Assembly: GCA_014728085.1 (NCBI GenBank)
Contig: WJMF01000196.1
Span: 1-34,070 of the forward strand
Length of the DNA: 34,070 nt
From: Candidatus Zhuqueibacterota bacterium
Lineage (GTDB): Bacteria; Zhuqueibacterota; Zhuqueibacteria; Residuimicrobiales; Oceaniaggregativiventaceae
Reading direction: 5' to 3'
This document shows positions 26,901-34,070 of this stretch, one piece after another; positions within the stretch are counted from its first letter, which is position 1; the number at the start of each line of letters is the position of its first letter. Position numbers and translations under genes: made by a program. The notes beneath the pieces are model-generated. The model had not been told where the DNA came from. It did no database searches and saw only the letters and a list, made by a program, of their open reading frames with translations.

Positions 26901-29900
26901 TAAAAAAGAATTTGAAAATGTCATGACCTTTTTGGAATTCTATGTCTACGGCAAGCTCTCGGTGCCGGATGACGCCATATTTACGGGCAAGACGTTGCTG
27001 ATGATTGCCACCGATAAATTTCGTCTCGATGCCGCGGCTATGATCAGTGGTTCAAAGGATTTTAAATCCTATGTCGATATCAGCAGCAGCTGGTTTATTG
27101 AAATCGGCGTGCCGCAGGATTTTTCCAGTTATCCCTATGCCGCCGGTAACATTACCATTACGGTAGCCCCGGGTAATCCCGAGTCACTGAAATTTATTGA
27201 CATGAGTGAAATTGCCAGTGCCACAGCCATGCTGGAATTTTATGCGGTAGATATAGACGCCTGGGCCGTACACGGCAGCCTGGATATTAACCTCTTCAGA
27301 CTTTTGGATGCCAATTTCGAGTTCTTTATCGGCCCACCGGCCTTTCTCGTCCGCGGTTCCGTTGCCAGGTCTTTTAATGCCATTGTCGTCAACATTGAGG
27401 TCGGTATGCAAGCCTGTGTCTGGTTTAAATGGGCCGATCCGATGGAATGGGGCGCTTATGGCAGCGCCTGGGTTGAAGCCAATGTACTTGCCGACTGGTT
27501 TGCCGGCGTGCGCGGTGAGCTGGGGGCGGCATTGATGGGCAATACAGGGACTTTTTATCTGTACGGATACGCCCAACTGGAAGCCTATTTTCTCGGTATC
27601 CGCTCTACTTTATATGTCTGGGTAGAATGGAATGATGGCGAGATCAGTGGCGGTACCGGTGAGGATGAACGTATGGCGCAAATTATCCAGCACGCTGAGG
27701 AAATCGCCGATGAAATCCTGGGGTCTGCTGATAATGTTCAGCGACAAATCGATCAGGCGGCAAGGGATGCTTTTGCAGAACTGACACCGGCTCAGATCGC
27801 CAATATTATTAATAATCTGCAACAGGGGCAGGATCAATTTTATCTCAAGGTCATTGAACAAGATGCCCGTATCGTTCTTGAGGAGCTGGAACGTTTGCGC
27901 TCGACCACAAACAGTTCTGAATATAAAGCTCAGTATCAACGTCAAAAAGAAGCTCTGGCGATTTATCGCGACGAACTGCAAGTCGCCTTTGCCGAGGAAA
28001 AAATAACCGAGTTGCTGTCAAGCCTCGATGACTGGGAAAACGCCATCGATGAGATCAAAAGCGATTTTGACGGCAAAATTGCACAATATGAACAGGCATT
28101 TGCACGCCTTATCACCGTCTTGAATGCTTCCGGTTTTGAAACCGATACCGTCATCATAAACATGGAACGGCGGCAAATACCTCAGGATCCGATCACGAAA
28201 GAAACGAAGAGTAGTGCAGACGGTTCCGTTCAGCTCTTTTCCATTGACGGAGAGATTGCAGAAAAAAATTCCACTGAAATCGAGCAGTCACAACAGGACT
28301 TTGAGCAATACTTTGATCAAATTACAAGCCGTACCCGGCAACTGGATTCGTTGCGAACCTATATCTATACCTCCTTTGGTCCCAACAGCGAAATCAGTCA
28401 ACTGCAGGCCGATTTTGTCGATCCGTTGATACGCAATGAGGTGCTCGGTCAAGAGTTGTTACAAAAAACAAGCAACCTCTACCAGTTCTATCTGCAAAAA
28501 CAGGAATCCCTGATCGACAAATGGACCTATGATACGCCCGGCGGTATCGGTTATCTGCGCAACGCTTTTATTGCCTCCCGTAATTTTAATGAATCCTTTA
28601 TCCAGGAGGCTTTTGATCGCCGCAAAGAAGCACTGGAATCGCTCTCAGGCATCGATATCCCCTTCGATCCGGCGACTTTATCCGATCAGTCGATCGCCTC
28701 GGATGAGCTGGCGGAACATTTTTATCGCAACATTCCGCTCGCTTTTCTCGAGTTTACCCTGGACCGGCTGGATTCGCTCTATAATGAAATGGCGTATGCC
28801 CATACGGCAGCTTTTGAGGCGCGCAATGACGTCCACCGTACCTTTACCGCACATACGGATTTGGTCTGGAACAAATACGCCGAACTATCGCAAAGTCTTT
28901 ATGGCTTGTATGAACAGATTCTAAACTATGCCGACATGATGGAACAACGAAATGAACCTCTGCCCGTGGAGATAGAAAATATCAGAACAAAGTACAATCA
29001 ACTGGGCGATGAATTTTCCATGACCGGAGCGACGACCTTTCAGGGTGATTTGGTGACCCATGCCGGCGTCTTTATGCCTGCCACCCTTGAGCTGGGATGG
29101 GACGAACACTCTGAAATTATTGAATACAGCTTTAGCCACTCCACGGAAGGAGAAAACAGGGGTTATCAGGCAGTTGGCAAACAAAACCAGTTTGATCTGA
29201 ATTATTTTATGCCGATACGCTCCAGTGACGCGCTATACCGCGATTACAAGATCAAAACCCGGGTTCGAAATTACGCCGGCTATACTGCCACCACTCATAA
29301 TCTCGACTTTCGCCTCAGTTATCATAATCCGCGCACCGGTGTCGATCTCTCCTCCCTGCAAACGGAAACAAACACCTCTCCCTATATGTGGGGAGCGATA
29401 ACCTTTCCGGAGGGTAAACCATCAGCTACGGTATTCCACAACAATACAGTTGACGAATACTATTATCAATTCGATTCAAACAACGTCACCTTTGAGTTTG
29501 AGATAAACGATTTGCTGGATGAAAATGCTGAAAATCAATATATCCGCATGGAAGCCGCCATTTTTACAGCGGATGATTCGAAAAATCCGCTTGTCGATTA
29601 TACCGCCGTACCTGCAGTGTCGCCGGTAACGCTTCGCGATCTCAATCTTCAGGCCAATAGCGAGAACGGCTATATCATCAAGATGCGCGGAATCAACGGC
29701 GATGGCAGTGCGGACAATTTTGTGCCCTCCCCCGTCTTTTTTATCGACCAGACGCCTCCCGGATTCAAGGAACCACTATCCGCCTCATTTGAGCTTTCCT
29801 ATAATGATAAACGTGTTTATGTCAAATGCAAAAAAGCCAGAGAATGGTTTTCGTCTCCCAACCGAAAAGCCTATTGCGACATTATTTACGATTTGGCGGC

Positions 29901-32799
29901 CTATCAGTACAAGGTTTACTATGATGACGAAGATCCGGAGCAAATTGCCTGGAAAACAATCGTTGACAGTGAATTACCATATCACTGGGGCGGAGGTGTT
30001 CTCAACGACATTGATATGCTGGTTCTGAATGCCGGCTCTTATCCCATGCGAGACAGCTGTAAACTGGCGATTCGGGCCCAAAATCCCGACAACAATTTAG
30101 GCTGGGGGCCGGTATCTGTTATTTCCGTCCCCAAACATCAGGACCTCACTCTTCCAACACCAGCTGAATTTCAGGTCATTGATCATAATGACCAAAACGA
30201 AATTCGGGTGGAAATCCGCGTGCCGGCATACGATAATGAATCAGAAATCTCCGGATACCAATATGAAATCAGCGATTTTTGGGATCATCAAAATATCATA
30301 CGGGCCTATCCGGATAATGTGCGGATCTTTGATTTTCCCGCTGATTCGGTCAACACCGGTAAAATTCTTGCTCTGCCTCTGGAAAGGGATATAGATGAGT
30401 TGCGCGCCTTATGGTTGTGTATATCCCTCAAAGCGATCAACAAAGATGGGTTATCTATCCAGGCAAATGAATACTATGCTATCGCCCCGCCCAAACCCGA
30501 GCTTGAAGCAGCTCTGATACCGGTAGATCCAACCTCGGTTCCGGAACGTTATGAACCCCCCTTTACCTATGGATTCGTTCTAAGCACGCCGGAAACCGTG
30601 GAATATTTTACCTGTGATCTTCGTGTTGGTTCTACACCCGGCGCTAAAGACCTGGGGCACGGACCATTTCTGTTCGGACCCGAGAGTATGTTCCACATAG
30701 AAAATACGACAAGGCTTCCAAATCGTATCGGTTACGATGATACCGTTTATGTTAGCGCCAGATCGGTCAGCCGGGATCTGAACGGCAAACGCTTTTCATC
30801 GGATTCGGTGATGGTGCAACTGATTACGCCTGCTCCGCCGATGTTTAGCCAGGTACAGCAAAATGACGATGGTTATCTCACAATTCCCATCGAGCATGAG
30901 GCTTTTAATGGCCATCACAGAGCGATCTACCAGTATCAGATTCGGGATGCATCCTCAGGTTCCGGCGCCCTGCTGCGGCCCTTTCCGGCATCGGATCAGG
31001 CTGATTTTAGCATGGAAGAGGTGACATCGGGAGATACACTGGTGTTGCCCGTGCACATCGATCAGTGTACCGGCCTGGTCGAGATGGGGTTGCGCGCCTT
31101 TGGACCGGATGAGATGGTTCAAACCAATTATGCGCTCTATAAAATCGTTCCTGACATTCCTCAGACAAGTGCGAACATCGAGTGGGTAAAAGCGCTCTCC
31201 GAGTACCGGTTGCATTATGAAACCGATATATTTAATAAAACCTATATGAACGGTTCAGCTTCTGTTGCCCTGATGGCGGGCAGCGAACCGGGAACATCAG
31301 ATATCAAACAGCCATTCATGTATTATAAAGGCTCCCAGGATTTTGTCAGCTTGCCGATCGAGATCAGTCATAATTCCACTGTTTATCTGACCTCCTGGGC
31401 CCGTACCCTGACCAACAAGACATCGAAAAGAGACACCATCGCAGTCGAGGTTCCGGGGTCGCCGATTTTTAATACCGTTGTACTGGATAACCAGGGCTAT
31501 CTGAACCTGAAAATTGTGACCACAGGTTTTGCCGACGACAAAACCCCTGTGGGTTATCAGTATGCGGTTTCTGTAAATACAAAGCCGCCAACACCCGTAC
31601 GCCCCTGGCCGCAAAGCGGATATGATTTCGAACCGGAATCCGTGATTCCTGGTGACTTTCTCAAGCTGGAAACCAATGTGGATGAATTAAGTTTGAGAGA
31701 GGGGCATTTGGTCTGGCTGAGAGGATTTTCAGCTGACGGAGATACCACCACAACCCGGCAGTTCTATATGTCCCTGCCCACGATTCCCCTCAACGCCCGG
31801 TTTATAGAGGGCAGTGATGGTTATATCCTCAGATTTAAAGGCGTTTATGATGGGGCCGGCAGATTCGGCGGCAACTTGAACATGCAGGTCAGATTGGGTA
31901 GCGGAATGGATGAAGCCGATATTCTCAGCGATTCCTTTATCATACCCGGAGATGGCCGCTATCTGGTCGATTATACTCTCGGCGGTTCGGTTCAAGTGGG
32001 ACAGAACTACTATCTCTCGGCTTATTATGAGCTCGACGGCGAGCGATCCGGTACGTTTCGCAAAGTGCTCACGCCGCCCGCTTTGCCCATGTTCACTCAA
32101 ATCAATCAACCCGATGAACAGACGGTACAATTGCCCATCCTCAGGGGAGGGTTTAATAATTCCGATGATGTGGCGGGATATCAATACGCAGTGGGCAGTG
32201 ATTCAGGCCTTTATGACGTTCGTCCATTTCCGCAAGCGGCCTCATTCGACCTGACTGCTGCCGAGGTACAGGCCGGCACCACAGTTGATTTGCCGATCGC
32301 CACCCGTGGATTGCCGCAGGTAACCTGGATTGCGCTTAAAGCGATCAACAATGACGGCGTTGAATCGATTACCCGGGAATCCTTTTATCCCGTACCGCCG
32401 ACACCGGTTTCTGATTTGATCGAGATCGTCCAAACAAATTCGGTTTACAACTATTATCTAAAATTCGATGTCAAGCACGAATCCGTAGATGCCAAAGTCG
32501 GTCATATCTGGATAGAGGCATTTCACTCCGGGTCAAAATCGAGTATTATCAGAGAGGGCCGCTATGGATGGCCGACCTGGTATTTCGGCTACTATTATTC
32601 AACACCTCCTGCCGACAGGACATTTAATTGTCCTGTCAACAGATATTTGTTTATCGATCACTGGTACGTGGTACAAATCTGGTCAAAAGACAGGTGGAAT
32701 GATGTCTCTTCTCTTGACAAATACAAAATTTGGTTCAAGATAGATGAGGATTATAATTTAACCATATCCAAACAATCACCAAACAGCAGTAGCGACTAG
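20935..32799 (+). CDS. Giant exported multidomain surface protein, 3,954 aa
   Basis: The signal peptide MKKAVVIFVLGLALCASA ends at a good signal peptidase I site before Gln19. Residues ~20-150 resemble TANFOR-type domains (pattern LPEDDMYEVCIEVRD, then PPELIYP). Two FN3/Ig-like copies follow (~151-265 and ~272-390), each closing with W-Q-V-x-A-L-D. Residues ~400-2235 are an exceptionally long beta-rich region, interrupted by an Asp/Gln/Pro-rich linker at ~838-898, with alternating polar/hydrophobic strands like AsmA/TamB-type or barrel-like proteins. Residues ~2238-2690 are mainly helical, coiled-coil-like (EELERLRSTTNSSEYK). The C-terminal third has beta domains, including four ~210-residue repeats from ~3075, 3298, 3507 and 3712 marked by GYQYA and RPFP. 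No enzyme motif and no T9SS-type C-terminal domain is seen. The frame is intact throughout. A surface structure, adhesin or envelope-spanning role is inferred; the specific function is unknown. Confidence 0.85.
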   Translation: MKKAVVIFVLGLALCASAQNWDARLTIDPNPSPYLSDWQTDPTLASVEIHNYTNNPEVVEVFLEISNSQGQIGFRGKSQRLLVHPGSPEILDPTGFQSWYTEEINDDLQQKAIRTGMLPEDDMYEVCIEVRDLWGTTLVQQTCAFFSIRHPEPPELIYPIDYEVIQTPYPIFQWIPPQITTGKQLIYVFRLVELLPNQTPDMALAANYPHYENFNLFNSDFEYPLDAQPLESNKTYVWQVQALDFEGKPATKNDGKSIIGVFSTDEILDETLPQLTLIAPQPDALVETPAPVFEWMEPIIALQGPIYYTLRIVEMQSGQTPETAILQNPVFYINSATITESGFTYPGYAEPFVPNNQYAWQVEALDQFGQPVTLDEGKSEVWSFVYTGTETGPVVDHPFLPERLPLPDEQIAWLTLKKEGSALVDYAFSADSSQLTISSQAVPLNLPILADASGSAPVVEAQVDLTFDRFTLDITSGRLSAAPRLPFDLRQVGIPAVVRQLNYIPELRQFALSAEPALFGQTFSEYTLQLDLTEEGKITAGIPSQSGNVRIPLAANSDRLVYQIESLQGNIDADLFAQSASNQLNLSGALVFLPNWPKADERTYPCNLAMENNQVMISSQGFPNESRTILLPMGSFQLGLDELYCKALSFSGPDNSWDFDLVFDLQFTFTDFLPEIELPAQQQVHLTPDGFELPQISIADLGFEDYYAYQTVQIQPWAFRMQATTFDWFSWDGQLNQDWGFYFDFGVKLSSLPPRLQGLKQTIDKKPLIVTNAQYTQGIFVGSVSNRQFQSVTKMPLSENGKWTLIASEIRGEFSKENEQQAIRLWLDADLLPPIGSPVPEDPNAETLQIDPVDQNIDLQPNTDPSPANLQLQGSSATLDPSQLTQDIQIYTDDTSPGQAIDLGDSLLQMTTTGLVSGESEPVTDPIPFLWETLEVQSNSSVFTFSYQSTQSADVKIDGHIDLPLFTETTVRATGSGLYDMIAESFKEADFLISDPFKLPLPLFSDQPTLVLGCSRGASITADGLILPDGQDVLHLDNSTIPLTYQNTVRFDLPDGRLADGSISFADPFAFSIAQLSNSGSELKWKAVAQNSTPDSLYDNLILQLPQAPIIQNGELPVTGEAQAHIQLNGVLYKNLNVTYSNDFSLAFDPVRVKSGRIDFYHSQEQVAHLDASGFWPGDFFTQEQIALAHIPLPDSTIAYLDISDSSAVAVVPENDLLRITTKSNQTATLVFPVLGYGTTPAPSTDVVLDITVNASTLRMVQGSISVQASPGEAIWNLNDRAMPIKITKLHYAERQDGYSWTADVKPVMPAALQNTALVVRDVAIDVNGLNHWDTGYSSSQQSATTSDSILSINKNVSISFDGWKMDLPGQKELVSISGDLWIDFFTPSDSPDPEPLHFTSILTADSMHFFVSSSKLVNQTIPLGCGELELLQPYGKPVLSIFAPMNKMHFSVQIYQALLKFSGLSPDFALTVENIQILPTGLSVSEQSTDADSQQVTTLFGCPATISSLRFTATANRNINAYLTGKLELWGKAIDFTELCISSSCNIDDQQLFSDSFYIADSLIRIGSIKTLNNYLHIKGGLYAPDPFKTFQNSPFTLQVNAGGDWLDEQGQVMAIKEIHSVEQEQSDPVLTFGQDPLTVNCKLAGLSLMMYGDQEKVDASLILTINSYWPSPLEDQNVLMPINGTVRIDQDSTAETSWTFAAAEVPGIDLAGLLNMTIETPTIPADSPFRFSLSGSVSLQLPGAGTDQGGGCNFTDFILGPDTFEFGRIYEGSFDLFGMSVQVDSFYYGFDLRNIETYDVSFEEDNASGTATSRSHDGFYLAFAGRLDGGLTGFSGGIDQLWVYKSDTEFNLLIDNANFRYGTFSTTFASGRLDLIADIPLGGSSSNFRFLIGGSLTAMGTGFAAVGELSYRQVEYGGTTMSMPGFGLFLAAMGMDIKLTPIPITIEDFGAGLFFNPSPEVESIVRGNLGFTNDTENSQFFDAVNEYKKEFENVMTFLEFYVYGKLSVPDDAIFTGKTLLMIATDKFRLDAAAMISGSKDFKSYVDISSSWFIEIGVPQDFSSYPYAAGNITITVAPGNPESLKFIDMSEIASATAMLEFYAVDIDAWAVHGSLDINLFRLLDANFEFFIGPPAFLVRGSVARSFNAIVVNIEVGMQACVWFKWADPMEWGAYGSAWVEANVLADWFAGVRGELGAALMGNTGTFYLYGYAQLEAYFLGIRSTLYVWVEWNDGEISGGTGEDERMAQIIQHAEEIADEILGSADNVQRQIDQAARDAFAELTPAQIANIINNLQQGQDQFYLKVIEQDARIVLEELERLRSTTNSSEYKAQYQRQKEALAIYRDELQVAFAEEKITELLSSLDDWENAIDEIKSDFDGKIAQYEQAFARLITVLNASGFETDTVIINMERRQIPQDPITKETKSSADGSVQLFSIDGEIAEKNSTEIEQSQQDFEQYFDQITSRTRQLDSLRTYIYTSFGPNSEISQLQADFVDPLIRNEVLGQELLQKTSNLYQFYLQKQESLIDKWTYDTPGGIGYLRNAFIASRNFNESFIQEAFDRRKEALESLSGIDIPFDPATLSDQSIASDELAEHFYRNIPLAFLEFTLDRLDSLYNEMAYAHTAAFEARNDVHRTFTAHTDLVWNKYAELSQSLYGLYEQILNYADMMEQRNEPLPVEIENIRTKYNQLGDEFSMTGATTFQGDLVTHAGVFMPATLELGWDEHSEIIEYSFSHSTEGENRGYQAVGKQNQFDLNYFMPIRSSDALYRDYKIKTRVRNYAGYTATTHNLDFRLSYHNPRTGVDLSSLQTETNTSPYMWGAITFPEGKPSATVFHNNTVDEYYYQFDSNNVTFEFEINDLLDENAENQYIRMEAAIFTADDSKNPLVDYTAVPAVSPVTLRDLNLQANSENGYIIKMRGINGDGSADNFVPSPVFFIDQTPPGFKEPLSASFELSYNDKRVYVKCKKAREWFSSPNRKAYCDIIYDLAAYQYKVYYDDEDPEQIAWKTIVDSELPYHWGGGVLNDIDMLVLNAGSYPMRDSCKLAIRAQNPDNNLGWGPVSVISVPKHQDLTLPTPAEFQVIDHNDQNEIRVEIRVPAYDNESEISGYQYEISDFWDHQNIIRAYPDNVRIFDFPADSVNTGKILALPLERDIDELRALWLCISLKAINKDGLSIQANEYYAIAPPKPELEAALIPVDPTSVPERYEPPFTYGFVLSTPETVEYFTCDLRVGSTPGAKDLGHGPFLFGPESMFHIENTTRLPNRIGYDDTVYVSARSVSRDLNGKRFSSDSVMVQLITPAPPMFSQVQQNDDGYLTIPIEHEAFNGHHRAIYQYQIRDASSGSGALLRPFPASDQADFSMEEVTSGDTLVLPVHIDQCTGLVEMGLRAFGPDEMVQTNYALYKIVPDIPQTSANIEWVKALSEYRLHYETDIFNKTYMNGSASVALMAGSEPGTSDIKQPFMYYKGSQDFVSLPIEISHNSTVYLTSWARTLTNKTSKRDTIAVEVPGSPIFNTVVLDNQGYLNLKIVTTGFADDKTPVGYQYAVSVNTKPPTPVRPWPQSGYDFEPESVIPGDFLKLETNVDELSLREGHLVWLRGFSADGDTTTTRQFYMSLPTIPLNARFIEGSDGYILRFKGVYDGAGRFGGNLNMQVRLGSGMDEADILSDSFIIPGDGRYLVDYTLGGSVQVGQNYYLSAYYELDGERSGTFRKVLTPPALPMFTQINQPDEQTVQLPILRGGFNNSDDVAGYQYAVGSDSGLYDVRPFPQAASFDLTAAEVQAGTTVDLPIATRGLPQVTWIALKAINNDGVESITRESFYPVPPTPVSDLIEIVQTNSVYNYYLKFDVKHESVDAKVGHIWIEAFHSGSKSSIIREGRYGWPTWYFGYYYSTPPADRTFNCPVNRYLFIDHWYVVQIWSKDRWNDVSSLDKYKIWFKIDEDYNLTISKQSPNSSSD

Positions 32800-32886
32800 A
32801 GCGAAAGCATGTCTTGGCGGCATAAAACCGCGCAAACGGATTCTTTTATGAATAGGAACAAAACATTAACATCAAGGAAAACTGGT

Positions 32887-34070
32887 ATGAGAACAGGGTT
32901 ATTTATTTTTCTCCTGGTTCAACTCGTGGTGGCGCAGCAGCCGCCGGATATCGTCTATACTGTAAAATCGGATTCGGTATATCTGTTTCTGCTGGATAAT
33001 CTTCGCGTCGGCACCGGATTTCATGTAGAACGCAAGGGCCCCGTGGATATGGCTTTTACCCGTCTGACCGCAGAACCGATAGAACCGCAAATGAATCCTT
33101 TGAACGCCCGTTATATACTCGGTTCCGATTTTGCTCTTTTGAAAAATGCCCTAAAGGTGAATACGCCTGAACAAATGCTGGTCCGGCTGCGTTCCGATCG
33201 TTTTGCAAGCACGGTTTATACCATGCTCTATCACAGCGTCGGCAAGGTTTTGGGGCGCTTTTATCAGGCCGGCGGACATCTCGAGGGGGAACTCTATACC
33301 TATCGTATCATCTTTGTCAATCTGGATACGGGTGAAGAGATCAATCGGGTCGATAAAGAGATAAGAATCACAGAACGCCTTCCCCAGCCGCCACCGGACA
33401 TCGTCTGCGAACAAACCCTTGACGGCGTCGAGATCGAATGGAAATATCCCCGCTGGCAACCGGGCAAGGATGACCTGGCGGTGCAATTCATGGTATACAG
33501 ACAGGAAAAATCAGGCAGGCGGGAAAAAATAAACGAAAAAATATTGCTACGGCTGGACGGCTCTGCCTATCAGCTTATCGATGAAAATATCAAAACCGGC
33601 CAAACCTACACCTATACCATGACGGCACTGGATCCGGCCGGTGTGGAAAGCGAATACAGCGATCCGGTGTCAGTGACCATTCGGGATATTGTCCCGCCGG
33701 CTCCGCCCTCCGGTCTGACCGTATTTGAAGAGGGCAAGGCGGTTGCACTGGTTTGGAACATGAGTCCGGAACTGGATGTAGCATCCTACAACCTTTATCG
33801 CTGGCGCGGTCTGGAAACCGATTCTGTACAATTGAATAACAAACCCATCCCGTATATCGAAACCCATTATATGGATTCTACCGTGACCTTTGGACAACAA
33901 TATTTTTATGCCGTCAGTGCGGTGGATACAGCGAAAAATTCAAGTAAACACAGCATTCGGGTCAATATTTTTCCCACTGAGCTTATAGCGCCGGAAAAAA
34001 TTCAAAATTTGCGTTTAAGCCGGGAGAACCGCCGGGTCATTCTCGAATGGGAAGCGCCGGCAAGCCGGGG
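32887..34070 (+). CDS. Exported FN3-domain protein, 3' end beyond window (≥394 aa)
   Basis: The frame is open to the last base, so the gene is cut by the window edge. The start is ATG 32887, with an AAGGAA ribosome site 7 nt upstream; an in-frame ATG at 32848 has no such site and would put a charged tail before the signal peptide. The signal peptide is MRTGLFIFLLVQLVVAQ. Residues ~20-165 form an unrecognised N-terminal domain. FN3 domains start at ~168 (PQPPPDIVCE), ~269 (PPAPPSGLTV) and ~368 (the last one cut), showing the usual W-K/W-N core and the YTYTMTALDPAG or YFYAVSAVD closing strands at ~100-residue steps. It lies 87 nt after the giant gene on the same strand and is probably co-transcribed. 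It is extracellular or surface-bound; the ligand is unknown. Confidence 0.8.
   Translation, partial: MRTGLFIFLLVQLVVAQQPPDIVYTVKSDSVYLFLLDNLRVGTGFHVERKGPVDMAFTRLTAEPIEPQMNPLNARYILGSDFALLKNALKVNTPEQMLVRLRSDRFASTVYTMLYHSVGKVLGRFYQAGGHLEGELYTYRIIFVNLDTGEEINRVDKEIRITERLPQPPPDIVCEQTLDGVEIEWKYPRWQPGKDDLAVQFMVYRQEKSGRREKINEKILLRLDGSAYQLIDENIKTGQTYTYTMTALDPAGVESEYSDPVSVTIRDIVPPAPPSGLTVFEEGKAVALVWNMSPELDVASYNLYRWRGLETDSVQLNNKPIPYIETHYMDSTVTFGQQYFYAVSAVDTAKNSSKHSIRVNIFPTELIAPEKIQNLRLSRENRRVILEWEAPASR

Overview
This is a mosaic window. The left part (about 1-13,300) is a minus-strand defence or DNA-metabolism island, the middle (13,300-16,430) is a repeat-rich spacer holding one small gene, and the right part (17,365 to the end) is a plus-strand run of very large exported proteins. 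No rRNA, tRNA, CRISPR array or transposase gene was seen. The organism cannot be named from the sequence. Long Ig/FN3-type secreted proteins, a TANFOR-like N-terminus and dispersed GC-rich hairpin repeats suggest an FCB-group bacterium (Bacteroidota/Calditrichota/KSB1-like). This is low-confidence inference.

Island, in transcription order (right to left): a type III-like restriction subunit (SF2 helicase plus PD-(D/E)xK nuclease), its beta-class DNA methyltransferase, a small membrane protein with a FlgT-C-like domain, a UvrD-like SF1 helicase with a RelE/ParE-like N-terminus, a KAP-family P-loop NTPase, and a 902-residue protein resembling DrmE of DISARM. The last two overlap or nearly abut, so they are probably translationally coupled. 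Base composition is patchy. The KAP gene, the DrmE-like gene, the membrane-protein gene and the specificity region of the methyltransferase are AT-rich, while the restriction subunit, the rest of the methyltransferase and the SF1 helicase are much richer in GC. This suggests stepwise assembly. The restriction pair probably modifies and cleaves DNA. The KAP/DrmE-like pair is the best candidate here for a little-described defence module, because DrmA, DrmB and DrmC are absent from this window.

Middle: a UPF0149/YecA-like SEC-C zinc protein lies between two copies of a ~175-bp hairpin repeat and among copies of other dispersed palindromic repeats. A thioredoxin gene with a clear intrinsic terminator closes this part.

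Right: three co-directional genes separated by about 100 and 90 bases encode exported proteins. They are a 1,155-residue protein with ten tandem putative-Ig repeats, a 3,954-residue multidomain protein (TANFOR-like N-terminus, long beta-rich region, helical segment, four ~210-residue repeats), and a signal-peptide/FN3 protein cut by the window edge. They look like one cell-surface or secreted protein locus, and no C-terminal sorting domain was recognised in the two complete ones.
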